A stretch of 64,000 nt of DNA, from positions 1 to 64,000 of IMG/VR virus record IMGVR_UViG_3300023179_006341; one strand, written 5' to 3'. This document shows positions 30,085 to 38,906 of this stretch, in pieces. The stretch's first letter is position 1, and each line of letters starts with the position of its first letter. Source of the DNA: a virus. The translations under genes and the position numbers were made by a program. Under the pieces are notes generated by a model. The model did not search any database. It saw only the letters and a list, made by a program, of their open reading frames with translations, and was not told the DNA's origin.

Positions 30085-31380
30085 ATGACTATTACCGCTA
30101 ATACCAAAGAAAACAAAAAAATTAAAAAAGAGTTTGAAGATTTGATCGGTCCGTTCGACCCTGTTCTTGATCGTGAAGCACGTGACATTATTACAGGCGC
30201 ACGTGTTGCCCTACTGCTTAAACATTCATTTTTTGGTAACTTAGCTACACGTCTTAAACTAATTAATGGTGATGAGTGGTTACCTACTGCCGCTACTGAT
30301 GGTAAGCGATTCTATTATAATAGTCGTTTTATCAAAAAACTTACACGTGGTGAGGTTGAGTTTCTTGTTGGTCATGAAGTACTTCATGTTGTTTATGATC
30401 ATATTGGTAGGATTGGTCATCGTGATCGTCAAATGTTTAACATTGCCAATGACTATGCTGTTAACGCAGACCTGAAAAAACATAATGTAGGTACGTTTAT
30501 TACTACAGTACCATGCTTATACGAACCCAAATATGAAGGTAAATCATCTGAAGAAATTTATGATGATTTAATGAAAAATATCCAAACCATCAGTATGGAT
30601 GCACTGATCGATAAAATGATCGATGAACACCTTGAAGGTGATAGTGAGGGTGATGAGGGTGATGATGATGGTGATATGGATAAAACAGGACGTAGCAAGA
30701 ACGGTCCTAAGAAAATGACCGATGAAGAACGTGAACAACTTCGCCAAGAAATTAAACAAAATATTATCAATGCAGCACGTAGTAGTGAAGCAGGATCTAT
30801 CCCTAAAGGTGTAGAGCGTTTAATTAAGGATATTACTGATCCTAAAATGCCTTGGAGAGAATTGCTTCAAACCAACATTGTTTCAACGTTGCGTGATGAC
30901 TATACTTTTATACGCCCAAGCAAGCGTGGTTGGCATCTTGATGCTATCTTACCTTCACTGAATTTTAGTGAGCTAATCGACATATGCGTAGCTATTGATA
31001 TGAGTGGCAGTATTAGTGATAAACAAGGCAAAGATTTCTTAAGTGAAATTCAAGGTATCATGGACATGTTTAATAACTACAAGATTCACGTGTTTTCATT
31101 TGATACACGTTGCTACAATTTAAAAGAATTTAATTCTGAAAATATGGATAGTATTGTTGATTATGAACTAAAAGGTGGTGGTGGTACTGACTTTGATGCA
31201 ATTTTTGATTTCTTAAAAAACCAAGCTATCGAACCAAAACGTTTAGTAGTGTTTACTGATGGATATCCTTGTGGATCATGGGGTGATGCAAATTATTGTG
31301 ATACAACGTGGATTATTCATGGTGATTCCAACCCAAACCCACCTTTTGGAACATGGGCAATTTATGATGACCACAAATAA
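30085..31380 (+). CDS. VWA-domain protein with metallopeptidase-like N-domain
   Basis: A 431-residue protein. HEVLH (His97, Glu98, His101) within VGHEVLHVVYDH is a zinc HExxH motif in a DUF2201-like N-terminal domain. An acidic linker (residues 185-200) follows. The C-terminal von Willebrand A-like domain has MIDAS motif DMSGS at residues 305-309 and a later FTDG. The usual partner of MoxR ATPases, which it follows here. It probably supplies substrate recognition and perhaps peptidase activity. Whether the peptidase is active is unknown. Confidence 0.82.
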   Translation: MTITANTKENKKIKKEFEDLIGPFDPVLDREARDIITGARVALLLKHSFFGNLATRLKLINGDEWLPTAATDGKRFYYNSRFIKKLTRGEVEFLVGHEVLHVVYDHIGRIGHRDRQMFNIANDYAVNADLKKHNVGTFITTVPCLYEPKYEGKSSEEIYDDLMKNIQTISMDALIDKMIDEHLEGDSEGDEGDDDGDMDKTGRSKNGPKKMTDEEREQLRQEIKQNIINAARSSEAGSIPKGVERLIKDITDPKMPWRELLQTNIVSTLRDDYTFIRPSKRGWHLDAILPSLNFSELIDICVAIDMSGSISDKQGKDFLSEIQGIMDMFNNYKIHVFSFDTRCYNLKEFNSENMDSIVDYELKGGGGTDFDAIFDFLKNQAIEPKRLVVFTDGYPCGSWGDANYCDTTWIIHGDSNPNPPFGTWAIYDDHK

Positions 31381-31633
31381 TATAATCTATAAATCACAAG
31401 ATATTAATCAGTACAATGTTTATACATCAAGTAATAGCACAGATGAAGTCATTGTTAAAAATTTAAGTCATGGTGCAATTAGTAATTTAAAAACTTGGGT
31501 CTTTAAAAATGAAGACTCAGGTTTAAATATTGATGATTATATTAAATGCAGAGAGTCTGCAAAGTATGATCAGCGTTTAGCAAATTTATTAGATGAACTA
31601 AAAACCATATATCTATTATTGAAAAATGAGTAA
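31367..31633 (+). CDS. Hypothetical phage protein
   Basis: An 88-residue protein (MTTNNIIYKSQDINQYNV start) overlapping the VWA stop by 14 bases; an ATG one codon earlier is possible. The central NLSHGAISNLKTWVFKN resembles small T4-like phage proteins without known function. Overlaps the next gene by 8 bases. Confidence 0.55.
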   Translation: MTTNNIIYKSQDINQYNVYTSSNSTDEVIVKNLSHGAISNLKTWVFKNEDSGLNIDDYIKCRESAKYDQRLANLLDELKTIYLLLKNE

Positions 31634-31949
31634 CTATATTGCTAGTTGGGATGAATTTGGTTTAGAAGCGTTGTTCAATGTTACAAACATTGATGAAAAC
31701 AATGTTTGGAAAATCTTAAAAGATGAAAGAACACAAACGGTTCCATTACGTAATTTAATTTTGCGAGCACAATTTAATCCGCAACGTGCATACGAAATAT
31801 ATGCATTTGCATCTGATTTAAGCGAAGATGAAATAGTGTATTGTTTCGAGCATACTCCACAAACTATAGTTGAACAAATTAGGCAAGTTGGTCATAAGTT
31901 TTTTTCTAACTATAATCCACATGATAAAAGTAAAATAAAAATAACATAG
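31626..31949 (+). CDS. Hypothetical phage protein
   Basis: A 107-residue, probably helical protein (MSNYIASWDEFGLEALFNV...). The LRNLILRAQFNPQRAYEIYAF phrase resembles conserved proteins of T4-like aquatic phages. No motif suggests activity. Translationally coupled to the gene before it. Confidence 0.6.
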   Translation: MSNYIASWDEFGLEALFNVTNIDENNVWKILKDERTQTVPLRNLILRAQFNPQRAYEIYAFASDLSEDEIVYCFEHTPQTIVEQIRQVGHKFFSNYNPHDKSKIKIT

Positions 31950-31997
31950 GTACATCCTCCTAAATATTTGTGGTAGAAACACGTTTAGGAGAATACC

Positions 31998-32708
31998 ATG
32001 GCAAGATTTATTAAACACGTTGGATTACATGGAGACCGTAAAGTAGCGGTTGTTTTTAGGCAAGTTCCTAATGAGGAGCATATGTGCCTAGTTGTTTATA
32101 CCCAACTGTTAAATCAAAATATTCATGACCCACTAATGGCTACCATTGAAAGTGATATTGGTCAAGTTAGTAAAGAACTCGCAGATGCATTAAATCGTAC
32201 ACATACTCGTGATGGTAAAATTATTTTACAAGTTTTACATAGTGAAGGTATGCTTAAAAAAGTTAACACTGAACAAATTGTAATGACTCCTGCTCCAAGA
32301 CAACATATACGATTAAATGAATTAAATAAGCTGTTAAACGAAATGGAGCAAGGTGAAGCAGCAGTACGTAGATTGGCTGAAATTGATGCTAGTAAGGGCT
32401 TACAAGATCCTGCAGATATTGCCAAACGTATGCGTGGAGAACAACCTGCAGCAGACCGTATGTTTGGTGCTAAGGATGCATTAGGTGATAATGAATTAGC
32501 AAATAATTTACGTCAACAAGCAGCTAAAATGAGTGCTGAGGCTAAAGGATTGCTTGCTGAGGCTGATCGTTTAATAAAAGAAGCTGCAAGCATGGAAGGG
32601 GTAATGATTGAAGAACCTGCACCAAAGGCAAAAGCAACCAAGAAAACTGCTACAAAAGCACCTGCAAAAAAATCAACTCGTTCTAAAGTGAGCCAACTAG
32701 TAAGCTAA
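31998..32708 (+). CDS. Conserved T4-like phage protein with basic tail
   Basis: A 236-residue protein. The N-terminus MARFIKHVGLHGDRKVAVVFR...EEHMCLVVY is a strongly conserved phage phrase that I recall from T4-like genomes of aquatic bacteria. The middle is helical and Ala/Glu/Lys-rich. Residues 205-236 are a Lys/Ala/Thr-rich histone-like tail (KAKATKKTATKAPAKK) likely to touch nucleic acid. AGGAG precedes the start. Role unknown; DNA or RNA binding is inferred from the tail. Confidence 0.65.
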   Translation: MARFIKHVGLHGDRKVAVVFRQVPNEEHMCLVVYTQLLNQNIHDPLMATIESDIGQVSKELADALNRTHTRDGKIILQVLHSEGMLKKVNTEQIVMTPAPRQHIRLNELNKLLNEMEQGEAAVRRLAEIDASKGLQDPADIAKRMRGEQPAADRMFGAKDALGDNELANNLRQQAAKMSAEAKGLLAEADRLIKEAASMEGVMIEEPAPKAKATKKTATKAPAKKSTRSKVSQLVS

Positions 32709-32712
32709 TATT

Positions 32713-33009
32713 ATGTCTCCCGAAGTATTCAAGAAGTGGGAAGAAATTGTTGATGATGTTGACAAAATAAAAATACCTGTTGAGTTTATTAAGAAAATAA
32801 TCATCAAAATGGAAGGTCGTAGGCAACGAACGTTAAACATACAATCGTTGGTACGATCAGGACATGATAATGATGAAATTGAAGAAATCATAGCATCTAA
32901 GTTAAAAGAACTTGATGATGAAATGATTAGTATAGAATTTATACTAGATATTGAAAACATTGCAGAAACAGTTCAACCCACAACCGATCATCTATTAAGA
33001 AAATTATAA
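32713..33009 (+). CDS. Hypothetical phage protein
   Basis: A 98-residue charged helical protein (FKKWEEIVDDVDKIKIPVEFIKKII). It follows the conserved gene at 31998 by four bases and probably shares its transcript. The layout matches small conserved T4-like proteins of unknown role. It ends before the thyX promoter. Confidence 0.6.
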   Translation: MSPEVFKKWEEIVDDVDKIKIPVEFIKKIIIKMEGRRQRTLNIQSLVRSGHDNDEIEEIIASKLKELDDEMISIEFILDIENIAETVQPTTDHLLRKL

Positions 33010-33026
33010 AACTAGATAAACTCATG

Positions 33027-33055
33027 TTGATTTTATAGAATTTTGCTAGTATGAT
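33027..33055 (+). promoter_or_regulatory. Sigma70-type promoter for thyX
   Basis: TTGATT, 17 bases, TATGAT, 21 bases before the thyX ATG, with AAGGA between. Confidence 0.65.
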
Positions 33056-33076
33056 TGCACCATTTAAGGAATCAAC

Positions 33077-33766
33077 ATGAATGTAACGTTATTATCTTAC
33101 TCACAACCAACCAAAGATTTTAGAAAACTTGGTATAGAGGATGCACAAGACTTAATTGCATATTGCGCTAGAGTAAGTAATCCATCTAACCAACTCAATA
33201 TTGAAACTAGCCAAAAACTCATACGCTATCTTATTAAAAACGCACATTGGTCACCATTAGAAATGGTCAGTGCATGTATGGAAATCACAACCACACGTGA
33301 TATTGCTAGACAAATATTGCGTCATCGTTCTTTTTCATTCCAAGAGTTTTCACAACGTTACGCTGACCCAACTAAAGATTTAAATTTTTTAGTGCGTGAA
33401 GCACGTTTGCAAGACCCAAAAAATCGTCAAAATAGTATTGAATTAGATAATACGGTTGAACATGGCATAATGCAAGAAGAATGGGCACTTAAACAACTAG
33501 AAGTCATTGTCTCAGCAAAAAATGCTTATACATGGGCAGTTAAGAATGGTATTGCTAAAGAACAAGCACGTGCTGTACTTCCTGAAGGATTGATAGAAAG
33601 CAAACTTTATGTCAACGGAACAATTAGGTCATGGGTACATTTTATTCAACTACGAAGCGGTAATGGTACACAAAAAGAGCACCAATTAATCGCACTAGAA
33701 TGTGCAAAGGTTATCGCAAATGTCTTTCCTATGGCAACAGAATTGGTCAACAACACCAATGATTAA
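33077..33766 (+). CDS. thyX: FAD-dependent thymidylate synthase ThyX
   Basis: A 229-residue protein. RHRSFSFQEFSQR (residues 82-94) is the ThyX signature RHRxxSxxxxSxR. HWSPLEMV and RAVLPEG are other conserved phrases. It makes dTMP from dUMP with methylenetetrahydrofolate and NADPH through FAD, supplying thymidine for AT-rich phage DNA. Its own sigma70-type promoter suggests early expression. Full length for the family. Confidence 0.95.
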   Translation: MNVTLLSYSQPTKDFRKLGIEDAQDLIAYCARVSNPSNQLNIETSQKLIRYLIKNAHWSPLEMVSACMEITTTRDIARQILRHRSFSFQEFSQRYADPTKDLNFLVREARLQDPKNRQNSIELDNTVEHGIMQEEWALKQLEVIVSAKNAYTWAVKNGIAKEQARAVLPEGLIESKLYVNGTIRSWVHFIQLRSGNGTQKEHQLIALECAKVIANVFPMATELVNNTND

Positions 33767-34052
33767 AAACTTACTTTACCCTACTAATGGTACAGTACCG
33801 CACCTTATGCAAAATGTAACCTATGTTGAGGTTTGCAATTTTAGGATGGGTGATGTAGAAGATCCTGAATTATATGCATCAATACCATTAGGTGAATGGT
33901 TAACCACGGAAAAAGGTAAGTGGGTAAAAGACTATAGTAGCGACATGGTATACGCAATAATGGTTGATGTTGAATCTTATGGTTATCGTTGTGTTGTACG
34001 TGCAGCATTTGATGAAGCAACATTAAATTTATATATTTTAAAGTGGAAATAA
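33759..34052 (+). CDS. Hypothetical protein
   Basis: A 97-residue protein (MIKNLLYPTNGTVPHLM) overlapping the thyX stop. Beta-rich with YSSDMVYAIMVDVES in the middle. No family recognised. Coupled to thyX and followed two bases later by the epimerase. Confidence 0.5.
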   Translation: MIKNLLYPTNGTVPHLMQNVTYVEVCNFRMGDVEDPELYASIPLGEWLTTEKGKWVKDYSSDMVYAIMVDVESYGYRCVVRAAFDEATLNLYILKWK

Positions 34053-34053
34053 T

Positions 34054-35022
34054 ATGATTTTTGTAACAGGTGGATTAGGGTTTATAGGACATAATGTAGT
34101 AAGACAATTAGAGAAACGTAAGCATGAAGTACGCATTATTGATAATTGTACTAATTATGGTTTTGTGCCTAAAGACGAACTTTCTTATCTTGTAAAAGAA
34201 CGTAAAAAACAGTTTAGTTCTATTCTACACAATTTTCACGTTGCTGATTCAAGGTTGCACATGGTGTTTAGCACACTTAAACCTAAAACTGTTATACATC
34301 TTGCTTCGATGCCTAGAGCAAAAATTGTAAACAATACTCCTACTATAGCAGCACGTACTATGATTGAAGGATTACTTAACTTACTTGAATTATGTACAAA
34401 CAACAATGTCAAAAGATTTGTCTATGTTAGTAGTAGTATGGTATATGGTGATTGGGATGGTATTATTGATGAACATTACCCATGTAACCCAAAAGATATC
34501 TATGGCACACTAAAACTTACAGGTGAAAAATTAGTTGAAATATGGGCACGTGATAACAACCGTGAATATAGTATATTGCGACCAAGTGCGGTGTACGGTC
34601 CGTTAGACGTAGAGGATAGAGTGCTCAGTAAATTCTTACTCAATGCAATGCGTGGACAAGATATTGTGGTAAAAGGAGAACAGGAAGTTTTAGATTTTAC
34701 CTATGTTGAAGATGTTGCTTGGGGTATAACCAATGCAGCATTAAGTAATGTAGCAGTAAATAAAATTTATAATGTTACAAGAAATCAAGCAGATAGATGT
34801 ACATTGCTAGATGTTGCAAATATGGTGGTAGAAATGGTAGGAAAAGGTAATGTACGTGTTGAACCAAAAGACCCACGCTATCCAAGTCGTGGCAAGCTAA
34901 ATTCAGAATTAGCTAAACAAGATTTTAATTTTAATCCTTATGTTGACATTGAAAACGGTTTGGAATGCTATTACAAGTGGCTCACAGAAAGCACCTATTG
35001 GCAATCAAAACTTAGCAAATAG
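34054..35022 (+). CDS. NAD-dependent sugar epimerase/dehydratase
   Basis: A 322-residue extended SDR protein. MIFVTGGLGFIGHNVV carries the Rossmann GxxGxxG, VYVSSSMVYGD the catalytic Ser region, and Tyr150-Lys154 (YGTLK) the YxxxK pair. GPLDVEDRVLSKF and DFTYVEDVAWG are family phrases. It alters a nucleotide-sugar, such as UDP- or GDP-hexose. Paired with an aminotransferase downstream, it would build an amino sugar. Exact substrate cannot be read from sequence. Confidence 0.85.
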   Translation: MIFVTGGLGFIGHNVVRQLEKRKHEVRIIDNCTNYGFVPKDELSYLVKERKKQFSSILHNFHVADSRLHMVFSTLKPKTVIHLASMPRAKIVNNTPTIAARTMIEGLLNLLELCTNNNVKRFVYVSSSMVYGDWDGIIDEHYPCNPKDIYGTLKLTGEKLVEIWARDNNREYSILRPSAVYGPLDVEDRVLSKFLLNAMRGQDIVVKGEQEVLDFTYVEDVAWGITNAALSNVAVNKIYNVTRNQADRCTLLDVANMVVEMVGKGNVRVEPKDPRYPSRGKLNSELAKQDFNFNPYVDIENGLECYYKWLTESTYWQSKLSK

Positions 35023-36157
35023 TATACCATTTCATCGTTTAGACAGACAGTATGATTTGATAAAGGATGAGTTATTGTATGTCACCAATGAAGTATTAAA
35101 AAGTGGCAAGCTAGTCAATGGTAGGTACAAGTTTGACTTAGAAGAATACTTTAGTAATTACTTAAATTTTAAACATGTATATGCAGTGCACAGTGGCACA
35201 CAAGCCTTAGAAATTATTGCTGAGGCTAATAAATTAGCTACATCATACAGAAAACATGAATATCATATTCTTATACCTGATGTTAGCTATAAAGCTACAT
35301 TACATGCTTTTGTCAGACATGGTTATAAAGTTACATTAGTTGATGTTGACGCATATGGTATGATGAAGTGGGATGAAGTAACCAAAATAGTTGAATCTAA
35401 TCCTGATACCATTTATGATATTTGTATTGTGGGGTTATATGGAGCAAAACCATACTATAATAATTATAAAGAAAGTGAGTTACGATTTAAAGCATTAAGC
35501 ACAATTAGTATACGTGGTGGTAAAATATTTGAAGATGGTGCGCAACATTGGTTAAGTGGTAGAAATGAAATGTCCACTGCTATGGCAATAAGTTTAGATC
35601 CTACAAAAAACCTAAATGCTAGTGGTAATGGTGGTGTAATTTGTACTAGCTATGATAGTTTAGCGCATCATATTGAATCAATTTGTAAAAATGGTTCAGA
35701 AAATAATATACTTGCTACGCAGATAGGAACTAATAGTAAGTTAAGTGAAATTGATTGCGCACACGTTTTAGTACGTTCTAAGTATATTGAAGCATGGCAA
35801 CAACGCAGAAAAGATATTGCTGCATACTATATGCGTGAATTTACTAAGCATGATATTGAAAACCTATGTGAATCTAAAGAAGAGCGTATGTATGCTTATC
35901 ACAGCGTAAATAAGTTTGCCATTAGTATAGAAAATCGTGACCGTTTACAAGAATACCTTACATTAAATGGTATAGAGACTAAAATACATTATAAACGAAA
36001 CTTATCAAGATATAGACTAGCTTATAATAATTGTTCTTTGTTAGAAAATTCTTGGCAATTTTGTGCGCATACATTATCTTTACCAATCTATCCTGAATTA
36101 ACTGATGGTGAAGTTGAGCACATAGTGCAAACAATTATTAAGTTCTTGTATAAATAA
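34940..36157 (+). CDS. DegT/DnrJ-type PLP aminotransferase
   Basis: About 405 residues, fold type I. VHSGTQALEII and DPTKNLNASGNGGVICT (Lys forms the PLP Schiff base) mark the DegT/DnrJ/EryC1 family, which aminates keto sugars made by the upstream epimerase-type enzyme. The family normally starts at the phrase IPFHRLDRQYD (about residue 30 here). The only start codons upstream (ATG 34940, TTG 34943 or 34949) lie 83 bases inside the epimerase gene, so the true start is uncertain and overlap is unusually long. Confidence 0.82.
   Translation: MLTLKTVWNAITSGSQKAPIGNQNLANSIPFHRLDRQYDLIKDELLYVTNEVLKSGKLVNGRYKFDLEEYFSNYLNFKHVYAVHSGTQALEIIAEANKLATSYRKHEYHILIPDVSYKATLHAFVRHGYKVTLVDVDAYGMMKWDEVTKIVESNPDTIYDICIVGLYGAKPYYNNYKESELRFKALSTISIRGGKIFEDGAQHWLSGRNEMSTAMAISLDPTKNLNASGNGGVICTSYDSLAHHIESICKNGSENNILATQIGTNSKLSEIDCAHVLVRSKYIEAWQQRRKDIAAYYMREFTKHDIENLCESKEERMYAYHSVNKFAISIENRDRLQEYLTLNGIETKIHYKRNLSRYRLAYNNCSLLENSWQFCAHTLSLPIYPELTDGEVEHIVQTIIKFLYK
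36149..36156 (+). promoter_or_regulatory. Late-promoter-like octamer TATAAATA
   Basis: TATAAATA overlaps the aminotransferase stop and ends 6 bases before the spanin-like gene at 36162. Lysis genes are expected to be late. Confidence 0.45.
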
Positions 36158-36161
36158 CAAT

Positions 36162-36668
36162 ATGTGGATATTATCTCTTTTACCTGAGTGGGCTATTCAT
36201 GCAATATTTGCTGCGGGAGCAGTTGGTATCATTCTAGGATTTGTACTAGGATTCATTCCATTCGTAAATAAATACAAACTTCCTATACAGATTATAAGCA
36301 TTTTAGTATTTGCTTTTGGTGTATATCTTGAAGGTGGGTATGCAAATGAAATGATTTGGCAAATGAAAGTCAAAGAAATGGAAGTAAAAATTAAAGAAGC
36401 TGAAGTAAAAGCAGCACAAAAGAATGTAGAAATTCAAGAAAAAGTAGTCACTCAAACTCAAATTGTAAAAGAAAAAGGTCAAGATATTATTAAATATGTG
36501 GATAGGTATAGAGACCGTGAAATTCTCAAAACAGTAGAAGGACCTGAACGTGTTAAGATTGAAGAAGTCATTAAGTTTGTAGAAAATTGTCCTATTCCAC
36601 AAGATATAATTGATGCGCATAATACTGCTGCCAAAATGAATGAAGCAGCAAAAGGTGATAAAAAATGA
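36162..36668 (+). CDS. Inner-membrane spanin-like protein (i-spanin)
   Basis: A 168-residue protein. Two hydrophobic segments (AIFAAGAVGIILGFVLGFI and LPIQIISILVFAFGVYL) are followed by a long coiled coil (MKVKEMEVKIKEAEVKAAQKN) and the end NCPIPQDIIDAHNTAAKM. It overlaps a small lipoprotein gene by 4 bases. This is the Rz/Rz1 arrangement, which fuses inner and outer membranes at lysis. Two membrane helices rather than one is a variation. Assignment rests on architecture and gene order. Confidence 0.6.
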   Translation: MWILSLLPEWAIHAIFAAGAVGIILGFVLGFIPFVNKYKLPIQIISILVFAFGVYLEGGYANEMIWQMKVKEMEVKIKEAEVKAAQKNVEIQEKVVTQTQIVKEKGQDIIKYVDRYRDREILKTVEGPERVKIEEVIKFVENCPIPQDIIDAHNTAAKMNEAAKGDKK

Positions 36669-36973
36669 CAATCTCCAATGATGTTCGTTTTTTGATTGCT
36701 GTATGTTTTATCATGTTATTGATTACTTTAGGTGGATGTTCACTATTTGAAAAGCAACCTATCCCTGTAAAACGTGAATTTCCACAAGCCACGCCTGAAT
36801 TAATGAAAAAATGTGAGCAACTTAAAACCATACAAGGTGACAAAGTTGCTATTACAGAAATGTTAAAAACTGTAGTAGAAAATTATACGTTATATTATCA
36901 ATGCTCAACTAAAGTAGAAGGTTGGCAAGAATGGTATACAGAACAGAAAAAGATTTTTGATGAAGTAAAATAA
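36665..36973 (+). CDS. Outer-membrane spanin-like lipoprotein (o-spanin)
   Basis: A 102-residue lipoprotein with lipobox LGGC after a hydrophobic signal (FLIAVCFIMLLITL). FPQATPELMKKCEQL and NYTLYYQCSTKVEGWQEWY are phrases I recall from o-spanin-type proteins of T4-like phages. It would be anchored in the outer membrane and bind the i-spanin encoded just upstream. It overlaps that gene by 4 bases. Confidence 0.65.
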   Translation: MTISNDVRFLIAVCFIMLLITLGGCSLFEKQPIPVKREFPQATPELMKKCEQLKTIQGDKVAITEMLKTVVENYTLYYQCSTKVEGWQEWYTEQKKIFDEVK

Positions 36974-36982
36974 GGACATAAA

Positions 36983-37237
36983 ATGAACAAATTACTAGTT
37001 ATTGGTGCAGTAGTTTTGTTAGCAGGATGTGCATCAAGCAAAGATCAACTATACTATGATGCTGCTAAAGCTATTAGCAAAGACAATACCATGAGTCAAA
37101 CTGCTTGTTGGGCAGCTATTTCAGATATTGCCAAAGGTGGTGGTGAAGGTGCTAAAGTTGGTGCAATTAGTCTTGCTGACAAGTGCAAGAACGAAACCAT
37201 GAAGATTGAACGTCCTAGAAATTGGATTGGATTATAA
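36983..37237 (+). CDS. Small lipoprotein
   Basis: An 84-residue protein with lipobox LAGC (MNKLLVIGAVVLLAGCASS). The mature part has TACWAAISDIAKGGGEGAKVGAISLADKC with two Cys, a pattern seen in short phage lipoproteins near lysis genes. It follows the spanin pair, so a lysis or envelope role is plausible. It ends overlapping the convergent gene. Confidence 0.6.
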   Translation: MNKLLVIGAVVLLAGCASSKDQLYYDAAKAISKDNTMSQTACWAAISDIAKGGGEGAKVGAISLADKCKNETMKIERPRNWIGL

Positions 37238-37993
37238 TAGTTTAGCTATTTGTATAGCTAGTTCATCATTACGTGGTGCATCAGGTAAATCGTTATCGTT
37301 AATATCACGATATCCAATGATTGGAAACTCTACGTTTTCATTTCTAATAAATCGTTGTATTAGTTCTTTTGGTGCAGCAATACCATCAGCATCCATTAAT
37401 TGACCATTAGGCAATTCTAACACAGCATGATCTGCACGTTTGCCATACGGTGTGTCTGCAATTAGTACAACCACTTTACCGCCATATTTTTTCTGTAGTG
37501 CTTGGGCAAAAACTACACACCCACCGTCAAACGGTCCGCTATCCGTGTGGTGTACTAATAATGTATATATTTTGTTCTTATTTTTAAATGGAAATTTACC
37601 TTCATGTATGATTTTTCTAGCTATTATACCATGACCAACAGGATATTCTTTATTAAACCTAATAGGTTGTAGCATAGGGTATAGGTATTTTGTTGTACCA
37701 CATTGTATATCAAACTTAGAACCACGTGGTACAAGGTGTTTACGCTCTAGTTTTCTAAATGTTTCTTCATCTACAACAATAGGTTCGCCAACAATGACTG
37801 AACCTATAGCAACTGCCTTACCTGTACCTGTACGAACGATGCCAACACGTTTACCTATGTATGGGTTTAAAGATGGTCCACGCCTACTTTCGTAATACTT
37901 TTTACCATCTACAATAAGATCAGCATAGTGTATATCACCATCGCTACGTATGTTTATGCCAATGGATGGTATATCAAACTCATTAAACTTCAT
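37232..37993 (-). CDS. ASCH/PUA-like protein with papain-like C-terminal motif
   Basis: A 253-residue protein. The N-terminal half (YADLIVDGKKYYESRRGPSLNPYIGKRVGIVRTG) looks like an ASCH domain of the PUA fold, an RNA-binding or base-recognition module. The C-terminal half has GGCVVFAQAL, then ADHAVLELPNG and MDAD, a Cys-His-Asp order like NlpC/papain or deamidase folds. It begins MKFNEF, close to capsid-targeting starts of its neighbours. Domain readings are by eye; activity is unproven. Confidence 0.5.
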   Translation of the reverse strand: MKFNEFDIPSIGINIRSDGDIHYADLIVDGKKYYESRRGPSLNPYIGKRVGIVRTGTGKAVAIGSVIVGEPIVVDEETFRKLERKHLVPRGSKFDIQCGTTKYLYPMLQPIRFNKEYPVGHGIIARKIIHEGKFPFKNKNKIYTLLVHHTDSGPFDGGCVVFAQALQKKYGGKVVVLIADTPYGKRADHAVLELPNGQLMDADGIAAPKELIQRFIRNENVEFPIIGYRDINDNDLPDAPRNDELAIQIAKLL

Positions 37994-38013
37994 TTATTAT
38001 AGCTTTCGTTTTA

Positions 38014-38874
38014 TTAAATTACAAATATTTTACCAACACTAGAGTTTAAAACGTCATCAAACATATAATTCATATCATTAGCTAATCGTTCAGATGCTTC
38101 CTTTCGTTCATTTTCATCACGATATTCAGGTTTAATATTTAAATACTGTGTTGGATTACCAAAAACTTTACGTCCATATCCTAGGTTAGTTGGTAAGGGA
38201 TTTAGTGTTACAGTGCCTGTACCTAAATATTGTGCAAATAATTCATACAAAAATTCATAAGGTCTACGAATTTGTCCTGTGCGACTACTGCGCTGTGTAC
38301 CAATAGCATTGAATAATGCATTGTATTCAGGAGTTAATTCTAAACTAAAGTTAGTATTAAATCTTGCTGATATCCTGCTGTAGTATTCTGCGAGCATATT
38401 GTTTACAGCACTAAAAAAATGCTTTTCAGCTTCTGACCAAGTACTCCATCCTCTATTGTTTCTTGTACCTGCTTGTATAGCATGTCCAAAACGATGTGCC
38501 ATTATCCATGGTGTAAGCATCACTCTAGCATCACCTTTATTACCAACAAAGACTACGGTTATTGCGTCATCACTTCCATCAATGATTTGATCAGATTGCT
38601 TTCCAAAAATAGTTCTAATTTGATCAGTTGTCATTGGGCCATATTCTATATATTTGCCTGTGCCACTGATGTTACTAAAAAATAATCTAAAATCATATGG
38701 AGTTTTTTCAAAAAACTTTTGTGTTTTTAACTTATTAGTAGGATGTGGAACTAATCTTCTATCAACAGGATTAAATGGTCCTGATTTTGCAAAATCCCCC
38801 ATCGGTTGGTAAGTGGACAATGCCATTTCATCAATGTCATCACTTGATTCAGTAATAAATTCAGTAGCTCTCAT
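38014..38874 (-). CDS. Putative packaged metallopeptidase-like protein (degenerate HExxH)
   Basis: A 286-residue protein. The N-terminus MRATEFITE|S fits the T4 capsid-targeting and prohead-cleavage pattern. TPWIMAHRFGHAIQ has HxxxH spacing like a zinc peptidase, but Phe replaces the catalytic Glu position (HRFGH). Glu residues in YEFLYELFAQYLG could act as a third ligand. I recall phage homologues with the AHRxGH phrase. It may be a non-canonical or inactive peptidase carried in the capsid. Confidence 0.5.
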   Translation of the reverse strand: MRATEFITESSDDIDEMALSTYQPMGDFAKSGPFNPVDRRLVPHPTNKLKTQKFFEKTPYDFRLFFSNISGTGKYIEYGPMTTDQIRTIFGKQSDQIIDGSDDAITVVFVGNKGDARVMLTPWIMAHRFGHAIQAGTRNNRGWSTWSEAEKHFFSAVNNMLAEYYSRISARFNTNFSLELTPEYNALFNAIGTQRSSRTGQIRRPYEFLYELFAQYLGTGTVTLNPLPTNLGYGRKVFGNPTQYLNIKPEYRDENERKEASERLANDMNYMFDDVLNSSVGKIFVI

Positions 38875-38906
38875 TTATATATTTATGAACAACGCTAAAT
38901 ATTATA

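Noticed and set aside
36303-36671. Minus-strand ORF opposite the i-spanin-like gene
   Set aside because: Its Phe/Tyr-rich translation mirrors the Lys/Glu-rich coiled coil on the plus strand, so it is an antisense artefact.
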